A stretch of DNA of 64,000 nucleotides from Duganella sp. Leaf126 (GCF_001423125.1 NZ_LMNW01000031.1:497761-561760); one strand, 5' to 3'; counted from the stretch's first letter, positions 38,404-47,175 are shown. Translations and numbers: made by a program. Notes: a model not told the origin generated them from the letters alone.

Positions 38404-38787
38404 ATGCAAACATCCTATTCCAGCAAACGCGTCCTGATCGTGGACGATAACGCGCAAGCCGCCGACGTCGCCTCGGAGCTGCTCGACCTGTGCGGTTACC
38501 AGACCGCGGTGGCCTACGGCGGCCAGCAAGGTTTGCAGGCGGCCGCATCCTTCGCACCCGATGTCATCCTGCTCGACCTCGGCATGCCCGGCATGGACGG
38601 CTTCCAGCTTGCCGCCGCGCTGCGCGCGCGACCGGACTTTCGCGACGTGGCGCTGGTGGCGTTTTCTGCCTGGGGCGACAACTTCACCCGCCAGCGCACG
38701 CGCGCAGCCGGCTTCGACCAGCACCTGACCAAGCCGGCCAGCCTCGATGAAATCGTCGACACCATCGCCGCCGCCTGCCATGCCTGA
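38404..38787 (+). CDS. Single-domain response regulator
   Basis: 127 residues, REC only: VLIVDDNAQAADVASELL, phospho-acceptor Asp in VILLDLGMPGMDG, Ser in VAFSAWG, Lys in HLTKPASLDEIV. The ASELLDLCGYQTAVAYGGQQGL pattern is common in receivers attached to hybrid kinases. The output partner is unknown. A TATAAT at 38277-38282 may be its promoter; the long upstream open stretch to 38212 is not needed for the fold and lacks a ribosome-binding site. Confidence 0.9.
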   Translation: MQTSYSSKRVLIVDDNAQAADVASELLDLCGYQTAVAYGGQQGLQAAASFAPDVILLDLGMPGMDGFQLAAALRARPDFRDVALVAFSAWGDNFTRQRTRAAGFDQHLTKPASLDEIVDTIAAACHA

Positions 38788-38838
38788 CGGCACCAGACCT
38801 TTATGCTATCGTCGCACCACCGTTACGCAGGAGCGCCC

Positions 38839-39048
38839 ATGACCGACGAGCACGCAGCCTCACGACCAGACCGCAGCAAGGCCATCGCTGTCGAAGCCGG
38901 GCTCGAACTGCTGAAAACCGAAGGCCGCACAGCAGCCGCTGCCTTCATGGAAGATGCAGGTGTGCCGCTGGCGGTAATTGCACGGGTGCTCAATGAGCCG
39001 GCGCGGCGGCGCGCGATGACGCTGCCGGCAGCGCACGACGTCGACTAA
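38839..39048 (+). CDS. Small hypothetical protein
   Basis: 69 residues, not recognised. CAGGAG precedes the ATG at a good distance. It is helical (SKAIAVEAGLELLKTEGRTAAAAFMEDAGVPLAVIARVL) with a C-terminal tail of no clear structure. It follows the response regulator by 51 bases and may share its transcript. It is the last host-like gene before the accessory element. Confidence 0.6.
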   Translation: MTDEHAASRPDRSKAIAVEAGLELLKTEGRTAAAAFMEDAGVPLAVIARVLNEPARRRAMTLPAAHDVD

Positions 39049-39420
39049 CAGCCCTCCGTGCCACGGACGTTCACCAACGCCAAGCAGGAAAAAGATAGCG
39101 CTGGCAGGTAGCGCAATGTTTACGACCAGCTCAGTCGGCTTTAGCCTTGGGGGCAGGTGTCACGGAGGTGCTTGACGCATCTGTATGCGTTCTGTTTCGA
39201 GGCTGCAGGCGAGAAGTTGGTACGGCCACCAACCAAAAAGCGGCGCAGCGCTTGCGCGCTCTTCGTCCGCAAGAAAATCATTCTCTGGCTGGCTCCTGAG
39301 TGATCTCGTGATTTGACTGTTCTGCAGATTAAAGGCAAACGCGTCTACACACTCGTTTATTTCCCTCAAGCAGACACCGGCACCTCCTTTTGAGGATGCG
39401 GGTTTATGTGCATGCCTAGT
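39049..39420. other. Gene-free stretch left of the element
   Basis: 372 bases with lower GC than the flank. No reading frame has a start site and coding pattern that I trust. Near 39380-39410 an imperfect hairpin (CCTCC...GGAGG type arms) precedes the att repeat. This may be the remains of an older insertion at the same tRNA end. Confidence 0.4.
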
Positions 39421-39436
39421 GCTTGCCGGAATCGAA
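39421..39436. repeat. Left att repeat of the island
   Basis: GCTTGCCGGAATCGAA is identical to 48884-48899 inside tRNA-Thr (T-arm and acceptor-stem part). The seven bases that complete the acceptor end and CCA in the tRNA (TGGTGCC) are not kept on the left side here, so this copy is either decayed or marks only the crossover core. Confidence 0.75.
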
Positions 39437-39468
39437 ATCCGCTATGGCGCACCTCTCCCAGAGATCAA

Positions 39469-39583
39469 ATGTCCCTCGCTTGTCCCTCAGGCGGACTCTT
39501 GTTCGCCAGTATGGTTCCCGGCGTGCTCTGGAGCAATTGAACGTGGCCAATTTCCGAGCTGCTTGGGCGTTGGACTGAGGGAC
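39469..39583. promoter_or_regulatory. Left cluster of putative integrase arm sites
   Basis: GTCCCTC occurs at 39471-39477 and 39482-39488, and its complement GAGGGAC at 39577-39583. Three matching heptamers occur again next to the right att repeat. Short repeated sites inside both ends of a tRNA-integrated element are what P4-type integrases bind. Confidence 0.6.
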
Positions 39584-40045
39584 TTGGGGGAAAGTTCAAT
39601 CTTTTTTATTTTGATGGTGCATAGTGACATTTGGTGAATATTTCCCAAATACAAATATGGTATCCTGAGAGCTAGCTTGCCTATGCGGACCACACATGTC
39701 ACTTAGCGGCATCACGCCGATTCAGAAATTTGCTCTCGCCGCATAGCCTCTACTTCTGGTGCGCATCATTAATGGGGGGAGTACCCTGTGACACAGCAGG
39801 GCATGATCGGATCTCGGATGGCGGAGAGACGGGAATATCGCACTGTGGTTGAGGAGAAGAATGCGCTTGGTGACCGATTAGGTTGAGTGGGATGCCGAGA
39901 ATTTCTATCGCAAGCTGTCAGTGGCACGCCGCTGCCTCACTTGGCTGCATCGGAAGACTAAGGTCTAATCCTCCTTGGAGTAGGAGCAATGGTTTTTATC
40001 GACTACAGAATATAAGTGCTGCTAGCATATATGGAATATTGATTT
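39584..40045. other. AT-rich non-coding stretch
   Basis: About 460 bases with a T-rich run at 39601-39616, short palindromes (for example CTGTGACACAG near 39788) and no frame that looks coded. Nothing else can be supported before the LexA box. Confidence 0.4.
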
Positions 40046-40069
40046 ATTACTGTATTTATATACAGTAAT
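40046..40069 (+). promoter_or_regulatory. LexA (SOS) box upstream of the ABC-3C operon
   Basis: A perfect 24-bp palindrome (10-bp arms, loop TTAT) contains TACTGTATTTATATACAGTA at 40048-40067. This matches the enterobacterial/betaproteobacterial LexA consensus CTGT-N8-ACAG and differs at one inner base from the ideal SOS box. A possible promoter, TTGATT (40039-40044) with TACAGT (40061-40066), is overlapped by it, as expected for repression. The operon starts 132 bases downstream. Confidence 0.75.
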
Positions 40070-40201
40070 GGAATAACGGTATGCGCCCTGCGCCAACGCC
40101 GGGTGGTGCCCAGTTAATTTGCTGATGTGTCACGAGGCGATGCGCGCTCGGTCTGCTAGCGAGTCGTTGGTCGTGGAAGCATACCCACCATTGGAATATG
40201 T

Positions 40202-41422
40202 ATGGATACGACGCAATCCCTGAATGCGACGCTACCTGGCGCCGCTCCCTTACCGTTTGATGCAACTTTGCTATTCAAGGCGCTCCAGTATCAGCTGCTC
40301 GTCGCCGTAGAGTACTGCTACGACCTAGCGCTCGATGAATCTCTGTGGCTTGAAGTTATGGGCGATGTCACGGTTCCCGGCAAAAACCAGACCGAGGTCA
40401 AGCTCTACTCTGACAACCTCACTGACAGTCACGCCAATTTCTGGAATACCCTGAAAAACTGGCTCCATGAGAATTTTGATCGCACGTCCTTCAAGACTCT
40501 GGTGCTGCTGACGACCCAGGAATTCGGTGCGCAAACCTTGCTCAAGGGATGGAACGCGGCCTCAGCAGCAGAACGGCTGTCGATCATGGAGCATATCATT
40601 GCGGGCTCGCAGGCCACTGCCGGCAATCAGGCGTCGAACGAGCCAGAGGTAGAACAGGGGGCCGCCAAGCCCTCGAAATCGCAGAAGCTTCAACAGTACG
40701 TAATGGATACTAAGCGCCGGGATGCATTGATGGAAGTGTTAGAGCGAATGCAGATCACGACCGGTGCAGAATCACTGGAGCAACGCCTGAAGGGCTATGA
40801 GACCCGACACCTCAAGCCGATCCGAGTGTCAAAATACAAGACCTTCATCCACGAGTTGTTGGGATTCATGTACAGCCCGGATCTTGTGATCAATGGATGG
40901 CAGATCACGTACCAAGCCTTTACTGACAAATTGTCAGAGCTAACGCACCGGTACATGAAACACCCGACAACCTTTCCTTCGGTGGACATGGCCGCGCTCA
41001 AGAAGATCATCGACATTGAGGAAATTCGGCCCATGCGATTTGCGCAGAAAATTCTGGAAATCGGCGGCGAAGGGCAGTTGAGGAGGGCGGCGCTGCACAG
41101 GGTAGTCGCCCAGACCACGATCTCCGATCTGTACACCGACGGTGTGCTGTTCAAACCTATGATGGATCTCTACCTCAGTAATCATCTGACTCAACACCAG
41201 TATGGGCGTGAGCTAGCCATGGTGGATTGTGCTGGAGTCACCTGTTCGACCGAGCTAAGCACCAGATCCATGAAGTTCTTCCTTATGCGCAACGGCTTGC
41301 CTACCGATTCGTTTTGCGGCCTGGAACACACGATGCCCGAGTTCCGTAATGGCATTTATCACATGCTTGCAGGAGAACAACCTGAGGATGAGGATGACGA
41401 GTTTCACTGGAGGCTCTGGTGA
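40202..41422 (+). CDS. ABC-3C system effector: nuclease-like N-terminus plus ABC-3C C-terminal domain
   Basis: 406 residues. The N-terminal 110 residues resemble the Cap4/DUF4297-type PD-(D/E)xK nuclease fold: F-K-ALQYQLLVAVEYCYD with E37, then GDV with D55, and TEVK with E65 and K67, that is D-x9-ExK, followed by LTDSHANFWNTLKNW. The middle (150-200) is a polar linker. The C-terminal half (about 200-400) fits the C-terminal domain that ABC-3C effectors use to bind the middle component. It is first in a tightly overlapped three-gene operon. Known ABC-3C systems are predicted biological-conflict systems. Activity on DNA is inferred from motif spacing alone. Confidence 0.7.
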   Translation: MDTTQSLNATLPGAAPLPFDATLLFKALQYQLLVAVEYCYDLALDESLWLEVMGDVTVPGKNQTEVKLYSDNLTDSHANFWNTLKNWLHENFDRTSFKTLVLLTTQEFGAQTLLKGWNAASAAERLSIMEHIIAGSQATAGNQASNEPEVEQGAAKPSKSQKLQQYVMDTKRRDALMEVLERMQITTGAESLEQRLKGYETRHLKPIRVSKYKTFIHELLGFMYSPDLVINGWQITYQAFTDKLSELTHRYMKHPTTFPSVDMAALKKIIDIEEIRPMRFAQKILEIGGEGQLRRAALHRVVAQTTISDLYTDGVLFKPMMDLYLSNHLTQHQYGRELAMVDCAGVTCSTELSTRSMKFFLMRNGLPTDSFCGLEHTMPEFRNGIYHMLAGEQPEDEDDEFHWRLW

Positions 41423-41883
41423 TGACCACGCAAGTCTCTGACCACCTGTACACCTTGCACAGAACGCCCTTCGCGCTGGCACCCGTCATCCAGAGTTTCT
41501 ACCAGCACTGGGAGCCGGTTGAGAAGGATATTTTGCTCAGTTATCTGATCCTCCCCATCGTCACTTACAAGCCAATACATGCCTTCTTGAACAGGGCTCG
41601 GCGTGACAGCTCGATTCGGACCATGGCTTCAGATGCTGAAAGGCTTATCGGCCTGGCGATGCGCGTGGAGGAGTTTAAACCCATCACCAACGCTGCCATG
41701 CTAATTCTGACTGCTGAGAACAGTTTGGAGATCACCCCCGAGCTGTCGGTGCGGTCGCTCCAGAAGCCGCAGTCCATCAATTCGGACAAATCGTTGCTAA
41801 AGTACAGCCAGAAGCTGGCCATGGTGCTTTCTGGTGAAAATGTTGTTTCTATATACCGGATGTTGGGAGTGAAATCGCTATGA
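41422..41883 (+). CDS. ABC-3C system middle component
   Basis: 153 residues. The opening [25 protein letters not shown] and [16 protein letters not shown] match the small three-component ABC system middle component in size and style. In this system class the protein links the effector to the ATPase. The start codon shares a base with the upstream stop (TGATG), with GGAGG 8 bases upstream; a GTG at 41419 is possible. The end overlaps the ATPase start (ATGA). The sequence is all-helical with no catalytic motif, as expected for an adaptor. Confidence 0.75.
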   Translation: MTTQVSDHLYTLHRTPFALAPVIQSFYQHWEPVEKDILLSYLILPIVTYKPIHAFLNRARRDSSIRTMASDAERLIGLAMRVEEFKPITNAAMLILTAENSLEITPELSVRSLQKPQSINSDKSLLKYSQKLAMVLSGENVVSIYRMLGVKSL

Positions 41884-43883
41884 AGTGTTACGTAAGCTAC
41901 CTCGGTGTCGTTGACAAGGATAATGGCGTTCACCACATACCTCTCGCTCCAGGTCTCAATATCATCACCGGTAAGTCCTCGAAGGGTAAGAGTGCCATCC
42001 TTGATATCTTCGATTACTGCCTGGGAAGCTCGGAGGACACGATCCCTGAGGGCATCATTACGGATCGTGCCAAGTACTTCTTCACCGTGCTGCGCTTTGC
42101 GACCATGACCGTTGTCGTAGGGCGGGTAGCGGCCAGCAACCGGTGCTTTCTGCGCGAGATTTCCGGGCCAGCGGTGGACAAGGTGCTCCCTCTGGTTGAG
42201 GACGCGGACACCTTTTTTGCCTCGAATTTCTTTCAGCCAAAGGCCGATTTTCTGAAGAGTTTGGGTCGGTATTTCGGTGTCACCCTAGAGAACATCGACA
42301 CCGATCCTCTGCAGCAGGAGATGACTGGAAAATGGAGTGCGACGCCCTCTGTTCGTAGTTTCCCGTCCTTCATGCTGCAGCATCAGAACCTGGTGGCTAA
42401 CAGGCATGCGGTCTTTTACCGCTTTGAAGAAAAGCGCAAACGCGACCAAGCCATCGATCACTTCAAGATCTTCATGGACATCGTTGGTGAGGACTACTTC
42501 GAGCTTGCGAAACTGCGCACCGAGGCCATGTACGAATCCAAGCGTGCCAAGGCACAGATTCCGAAGCAGGACAAGATCAAGGCTGATTACATCACCGAGA
42601 TCGACACTCTGCTGAAGGAGTATCAGGCTTTGGCCGGCCTGCCGTTGACGGAGCTCACGGCTGAGGAAATCTGGACGCAGCCTAAGCCAGCACTGGAGCG
42701 CCTCACTGGCGTTTCGGTCCGGGTGGATGGCTTGTCCAATGCATTTGAAACTCGGCGCAACGAACTGCGCGACCGCAAAGCTGAATTGATGGCCAGCATT
42801 CAGAAAGCGCTCAATACCCGCTATCTGCTGAACGTCTCTACTGAGCAGGCTACAAACTTTGCCAACTCGGTAACCATGCTACCAATCCCTAAGGCCGTCA
42901 ACCTTCAACATGCGGTCTGCCCCGTTTGCGCGTCGCAGTCGGATGTGGCTGAGGATGAAGCGAACAAGCTGTCCGCAGCGATTCACTGGCTGAACGACGA
43001 GCTCAAAGTGTCCACCTATGCGCGCGAAGGTTTTGGGGAGGAGCGCCGGGCAGTCGATGCGGAACTCAAAAAACTTCGCAAGGAATTGGCACTCGTTGAG
43101 CAGGCACTGAAGCCGCTTGATCAGGAAGCTGACCGGCTTGAGAAGTCTAAGTCCGTGGATGGTGCTGCTCAGAAGACCAAGATCAAGTTGGAGCTCGCCA
43201 TTGAGAAGCGGATTGCGAACCCACCGTCAGAAGCCAAGGAGATGGTCGACTTCTGGGAAAAAGAGGTTGCAAAGTACGATCTGCAGATGGCCCAGTTCGA
43301 CGTCGAGTCGAAGCTGTGGGCGCTGGGAAACGACATCAACCAGAAAATGAAGGCGTTCGGCAAGCACTTCGACTTCGAAGAGACATACAAAAATGGCTCT
43401 CTAAAGTTTGATGTCGATACCTTCGATCTCTGGCATGAAAAGCCCATTGCTGGGGGGCACGTGAAAAAGGTATTTCTGCGATCCATGGGCAGCGGTGCAA
43501 ACTGGCTGTACTCACACCTGACGCTGTTCATGGCACTGCATTACCAGTTCGCTGCGCATCACAAATGCAAGGTGCCGCCAATCCTTTTCTTGGATCAGCC
43601 GACGCAAGTCTACTTCCCCTCCACCGACAATGCTGAGGCCTTCAAGGCCGATGAGCTACGCGGAGATCGGAGTACCACCAAGACGGTCGATGAAGACGTA
43701 GATGCTGTATCGAAGATGTTCACTACCTTGGCCAAGTTCTGCGACACGACGTTCAAGGAAACCGGTGTCAAGCCGCAGATCATTGTCTGTGATCACGCAG
43801 ATGGCCTGCCGCTACAGGGCAACTATGTATTCGAAGACTTCGTCCGTGCGCGATGGAGAACGCGCGGTTTGATTACCGAGTAA
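41880..43883 (+). CDS. DUF3732 / Rad50-like ABC ATPase of the ABC-3C system
   Basis: 667 residues. Walker A is GKSSKGKS (31-38). Two long helical arms flank a zinc-hook-like CPVC (346-349). A signature-like [13 protein letters not shown] (534-546) and Walker [12 protein letters not shown] (D571) follow, and then a C-terminal [10 protein letters not shown] that serves as the H-loop. The D-Q pair with QVYFP is characteristic of DUF3732 proteins. It should dimerise through the hook and sense DNA or another polymer while controlling the effector (inference from Rad50-like ATPases). GC is well below that of the flanking chromosome. Confidence 0.88.
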   Translation: MKCYVSYLGVVDKDNGVHHIPLAPGLNIITGKSSKGKSAILDIFDYCLGSSEDTIPEGIITDRAKYFFTVLRFATMTVVVGRVAASNRCFLREISGPAVDKVLPLVEDADTFFASNFFQPKADFLKSLGRYFGVTLENIDTDPLQQEMTGKWSATPSVRSFPSFMLQHQNLVANRHAVFYRFEEKRKRDQAIDHFKIFMDIVGEDYFELAKLRTEAMYESKRAKAQIPKQDKIKADYITEIDTLLKEYQALAGLPLTELTAEEIWTQPKPALERLTGVSVRVDGLSNAFETRRNELRDRKAELMASIQKALNTRYLLNVSTEQATNFANSVTMLPIPKAVNLQHAVCPVCASQSDVAEDEANKLSAAIHWLNDELKVSTYAREGFGEERRAVDAELKKLRKELALVEQALKPLDQEADRLEKSKSVDGAAQKTKIKLELAIEKRIANPPSEAKEMVDFWEKEVAKYDLQMAQFDVESKLWALGNDINQKMKAFGKHFDFEETYKNGSLKFDVDTFDLWHEKPIAGGHVKKVFLRSMGSGANWLYSHLTLFMALHYQFAAHHKCKVPPILFLDQPTQVYFPSTDNAEAFKADELRGDRSTTKTVDEDVDAVSKMFTTLAKFCDTTFKETGVKPQIIVCDHADGLPLQGNYVFEDFVRARWRTRGLITE

Positions 43884-43898
43884 ATGAACATCAACCAG

Positions 43899-43933
43899 AA
43901 AGGGGACGGATTTATATTCCCTGTGTCCCCTTT
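43899..43933. repeat. REP-like inverted repeat, possible terminator of the ABC-3C operon
   Basis: AAAGGGGAC (43899-43907) pairs with GTCCCCTTT (43925-43933) around a 17-base loop that includes GGATTTATATTC. The GGGGACGGATTTAT wording is common in REP-type repeats of proteobacteria linked to tyrosine transposases. A second hairpin, CCGGGGG/CCCCCGG at 44004-44022, follows. The 43884-44148 stretch has no gene I can support. Confidence 0.55.
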
Positions 43934-44148
43934 GGGCCGGTTCAGGTCACCTGTGATCGGCTGCTATGGGGCGTTACCGGACCTTCGATATCTTGACGCA
44001 CATCCGGGGGCCTGGCCCCCGGCCAAGAGTGCCAGCCCATCGGGGTTAACTCCTCAACAAACGGACGTTCAACTTCGTTCCAATTCCCAATGCATAGGTA
44101 TCCGTTCAGTTCTGTAGTTCGTTGATTTCAATGAAAAAATTATTGAAA

Positions 44149-44200
44149 GACGTCTAAAATATGTCCAAAACCACGTCCAAAGACGTCTAAAAACGTCTAT
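44149..44200. repeat. Iteron-like array, five 10-12 bp units
   Basis: Units read ACGTCTAAAAT, ATGTCCAAAACC, ACGTCCAAAG, ACGTCTAAAA and ACGTCTAT in head-to-tail order (44150-44200). The shared core is (A)CGTC(T/C)AAA. It is a candidate binding array for an element-encoded protein; no replication gene is present. Confidence 0.6.
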
Positions 44201-44209
44201 CAGCCCAAC

Positions 44210-45541
44210 CTACTCAGCTTCGCCCATAACGTAATATGCCGCCTGCCTTTCGCCATGCTGTTGCAGGCGCCCAGACTGCCTGAGGCGCTTCAATAGATCC
44301 CTCGCCTGAATTGAGGTTAGGCGACGCAAGTCAGCTACGTCGCTACGACGCACCGAGCCGTGCTGTCGCACATAGCTCAACACCATCTGCTCATGCTGCA
44401 GATTACTAAAACCCATCTGCCGCGTGTAAGCAGCCCTGTCCCCTTCCGCCTGATAAACGCCGGCTGCAAGCGTATAGGTGCGGCCTCGCGTCGTGCCATG
44501 GGCTTGCGCAAGGCCAGCCTCCACCAATGCCTCCAGGGTGCGCTTCGCTTGCCGGCTCGCGCTGGATATGGATGGCCAGTTCTTCGGTCGTCAGGCGCTT
44601 CAGGTCACGCAGCGCCGCCAGGGGGATCAGGCTGTCGATCGGCAAAGCACTGCCGCGCCGCCCCTCTTCCTCGACCACGCGTTTCAGGAAAGCCTCGTCG
44701 GCGTCTGTCGTAGCCAAGCGCAGGATGACGCTGGTGGCATCGGTGCGTCGGTAGTCTGGCTCGGGACGCCCGAAGCGCAACAGGCCGCGATAGATTTTAT
44801 CGACGCCACGCCCCGAACGCTCGACCACGCCGATGCGCTTCATCGCGTCGGCCAGTGTGCGATTACGCGGTCGCGGCACGGTGGTCAACAGGTTCGACAG
44901 TGTCACGCCACCATCAGGCCACCCGGATTGCTGATCGTCAGCCCTTCGTCGTCCATCCGCACATGCACCGCGCCCATGCGATAGTCACGATGTACCAGCG
45001 CGTTGGCGACCGCCTCGCGGAAGGCGCCCAGGCCCACCTTGGGTACGTGCACGCGGAACAGGCCGACCTGTATTTCACGCTCGGGATTGTAAGGACGGAA
45101 ATTCGTCTCCAGCCAGTCCAGCGCCTTGAGCAGGGGGAAGCGGCGAAATTCATTGAAGCCGACCGCCTCGCGCGCCAGCACCTGGAACGCGAATTCATGC
45201 GTGCCAACCAGTTCGCGCAGCGCCAGTTCCTTGCCCAGCAACAGCAGCCCAGTCAGCGTGGGCACGCGGGTGCCATCGCTCTGGCGCGCGGTCAATCCCA
45301 GCGCGCCATCGAGCGCTTCGTCATCGAGCTCAAGCAGCACGCGATCGCCGCCATATTGCTGCACGCTCTGGCGCAGCCGTTCGCGCTCCAGCGGGTCAAT
45401 GTCACTCAGCTTGGCGCCGGCCACCGCCTTGGCGGAAGCATCCACCAAACCGAAGGTGGTGGCGCGGCTGGCACGCTCATGCGGCAACATCGCCACGCAT
45501 TCGGGCTGGCCGTCGGCCTTCGGGCGTCGGCGCGGCCACGC
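44210..45541 (-). pseudogene. Decayed AlbA/Schlafen-type ATP-binding protein gene
   Basis: Three minus-strand frames join into one protein of the COG2865 (RecG-like, putative DNA-binding plus HATPase_c_4) type. Part 1 (45541-44903) has FREAVANALVHRDYRMGAVHVRM and SNPGG. Part 2 (44906-44406) begins VTLSNLLTTVPRPRNRTLADAMKRIGVVERSGRGVD. Part 3 (44527-44210) has the C-terminal winged helix RRSDVADLRRLTSIQARDLLKRL. One-base frameshifts near 44905 and 44530 break it. The N-terminal AlbA_2 domain is missing, with an in-frame stop at 45542-45544. It is therefore inactive. GC is host-like, unlike the ABC-3C operon. Confidence 0.8.
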
Positions 45542-45612
45542 TTATTCCGCTGCGCCCGTCCCTAACGGTGAACATCGCCTACCGGCTGCCGTCATTGCCG
45601 AAGAAGACAGTT

Positions 45613-45661
45613 GTACAGAAATCCGTACCACGTTGACTAGTGGTACAGATATACGTACAAT
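45613..45661 (+). promoter_or_regulatory. Strong promoter with paired GTAC operators
   Basis: TTGACT (45633-45638), a 17-base spacer and TACAAT (45656-45661) form a near-consensus promoter. Two 16-bp boxes, GTACAGAAATCCGTAC (45613-45628) and GTACAGATATACGTAC (45643-45658), start 30 bp apart, about three helical turns; the second fills the spacer. GTAC-based half-sites resemble those bound by YefM-type antitoxins. The yefM-like gene lies 186 bases downstream. Confidence 0.65.
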
Positions 45662-45679
45662 GTTCCAAAGCGGTGAGAA

Positions 45680-45718
45680 ATGAGTAACCAGCGAAATCGC
45701 CGTCTTGTTTATCATTAG
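45680..45718 (+). CDS. Very short ORF, leader peptide or gene remnant
   Basis: 12 codons (MSNQRNRRLVYH) begin 19 bases after the promoter, with GGTGAG just upstream. It may be a leader peptide of the toxin-antitoxin transcript or the stump of a lost gene. The 45719-45846 stretch is otherwise empty. Confidence 0.3.
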   Translation: MSNQRNRRLVYH

Positions 45719-45846
45719 CGTTATCTTTAACATCACTCTCCCAGCAAGAAGCTAAAAGACACCCATATTTCCCCTCGAGGAATTACAAGCAGGACCAGGG
45801 AGGCCGTCGCTGGTCGCGAACCCTGGTCGAGAAAGGCAAAGATCGA

Positions 45847-46134
45847 ATGAACATCTTAACTTTTAGCGAGGCACGCGCCGGGCTCAAAGCTGTGATGGAC
45901 GACGTTTGCACCGACCACAGCCCTACCATCATCACCCGTCAAAGCGGTGATGCCGTGGTGATGCTGTCACTGGCGGATTTCAATAGCATCGAGGAAACTC
46001 TGTATCTTCTCGGTTCACCGAAAAACGCCAACCGGCTGCTGGAGTCCATGGAACAGCTGAAAGCTGGTAAGGCCCGAAAACGGGAGCTAATCCGGCATGA
46101 AAAACAAGAAGGCAAGCAACAAAGAACAAGCTAA
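45847..46134 (+). CDS. yefM: YefM-family antitoxin
   Basis: 95 residues. The N-terminal half is the Phd/YefM fold: MNILTFSEARAGLKAVMDDV, TIITRQSGDAVVMLSLADFNSIEETLYLLGSP. The basic C-terminal tail, which wraps the toxin in known pairs, is KAGKARKRELIRHEKQEG. It overlaps the toxin gene by 38 bases, giving coupled synthesis. It should repress its own promoter through the GTAC boxes upstream and neutralise YoeB by direct binding. Confidence 0.93.
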   Translation: MNILTFSEARAGLKAVMDDVCTDHSPTIITRQSGDAVVMLSLADFNSIEETLYLLGSPKNANRLLESMEQLKAGKARKRELIRHEKQEGKQQRTS

Positions 46135-46393
46135 GCAGTCCGCAGTATCATTTACGGACAATGGCTGGGAAGACTATCAGCATTGGCAGAAAACCGATCC
46201 GCTGCTGGCCGAGAAGGTCAATCAACTGATTGATGCCTGCATATCTGATCCCTTCAGAGGCGTCGGCAAGCCGGAGCCACTGAAGGGTAATTTGACGGGA
46301 CTTTGGTCTCGGCGGATTGATCGTGAGCACCGTTTGGTGTACGCGATGCTGGAAGGCACGCTTCACATCGTCGCCTGCCGTTTCCACTACTAA
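46097..46393 (+). CDS. yoeB: YoeB-family toxin, ribosome-dependent mRNA endonuclease
   Basis: 98 residues. Typical YoeB sequence: GWEDYQHWQKTD, then PFRGVGKPEPLKGNLTGLWSRRID, EHRLVYAML and the C-terminal HIVACRFHY. The catalytic Glu, Arg and His of the family (E of GKPEPL, R of WSRRID, His of RFHY) are present, so it should be active. The first 16 residues are a Lys-rich extension encoded inside the antitoxin gene. A strong terminator follows directly. Confidence 0.94.
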   Translation: MKNKKASNKEQAKQSAVSFTDNGWEDYQHWQKTDPLLAEKVNQLIDACISDPFRGVGKPEPLKGNLTGLWSRRIDREHRLVYAMLEGTLHIVACRFHY

Positions 46394-46397
46394 ACAC

Positions 46398-46430
46398 AAT
46401 GGCGCAGCGTAAAACCTGCGCCATTTTTTT
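46398..46430 (+). terminator. Rho-independent terminator after yoeB
   Basis: AATGGCGCAG (46398-46407) pairs perfectly with CTGCGCCATT (46416-46425) around an 8-base loop, and T continues to 46430. Confidence 0.9.
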
Positions 46431-46576
46431 CGGCACGCCTGCGGCTCCATTGACGGCGTAGTGCGGGCAGCGCAGCGTGCCCTCCTGCACCACCGCAGCG
46501 AAACTGGAGAGTCTGCGCAAATCACCCGCACTGGTCACTCGGTAGCCTTGACGGCAAGGCACCGAAGTGGCTGTCG

Positions 46577-46777
46577 TCATCGCAGCTTGCCGCGCTCCGT
46601 ACTGGCCGGCACATGCTGATCACCGCCCACCACGCCGTTGACGTTCTGCATCCAGTCGCAGAAGCACTCACCATTGCTGTCGTTGCGGCCACCGGCCTGG
46701 CAGATCAGGTTTCCGTTGAGCACGAAGTGCGAATAAGGAGTTGTGATGGAGGAATACACGTTCACGTGTAGGCCCAC
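46577..46777 (-). CDS. Small ORF of unknown origin, possibly a fragment
   Basis: 66 codons with four Cys, three of them close together (LICQAGGRNDSNGECFCDWMQ). Its stop overlaps another minus-strand frame (46580 down to 46254, reading MTTATSVPCRQGYRV and so on), so both could be pieces of one lost gene. Codon pattern is weak. The surrounding gap 46431-47175 holds nothing else I can support. Confidence 0.3.
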   Translation of the reverse strand: MGLHVNVYSSITTPYSHFVLNGNLICQAGGRNDSNGECFCDWMQNVNGVVGGDQHVPASTERGKLR

Positions 46778-47175
46778 ATCACCTATCCTGCCCTGCTCTC
46801 AGCGTCGATTGATTCACGAATGTGTCCGGTAGGTTGGCCGGTTTGAGCCAGTTTTTGCGCGGTTTTGATAGTGGACCAGCGCAACCCCGGCTACCAATAA
46901 ATCCGCAGGCACAGGCATCGGATCGTTGAGGACTTACTCCATAAAAAGAATCCAACTTCCGGAATGAGATGTCAGGCAGCAAGGCCGTGGATCATGCCGC
47001 ACGCAAAGATTCAGTCAGGAAGTTAAAACACCAGTTTCCTTTTCGCAGCATTGAGCAGACTCAAGCGTGCGCCATGTTTTCGGATGAAGTCGCTGCAAGC
47101 TGGCGCTGCGACAAACCCCGCTGTTGGTCGGAGCCCTACTTTGTCGTTAGACCTGCCGAGACGAGGAGACACCGC

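Noticed and set aside
39487..39702. 71-codon minus-strand frame near the left island end
   Set aside because: Weak codon pattern, no start site, and it overlaps a putative integrase arm site.
39883..40068. 61-codon frame ending in the LexA palindrome
   Set aside because: Its last codons are made by the AT palindrome; no ribosome-binding site and no similarity that I can see.
43884..44117. 77-codon frame right after the ABC-3C ATPase
   Set aside because: It runs through the REP-like hairpins and has no ribosome-binding site or protein-like pattern.
46254..46580. 108-codon minus-strand frame over yoeB and its terminator
   Set aside because: It overlaps the well-supported toxin gene and its terminator; at best the upstream part is a fragment of a lost gene.
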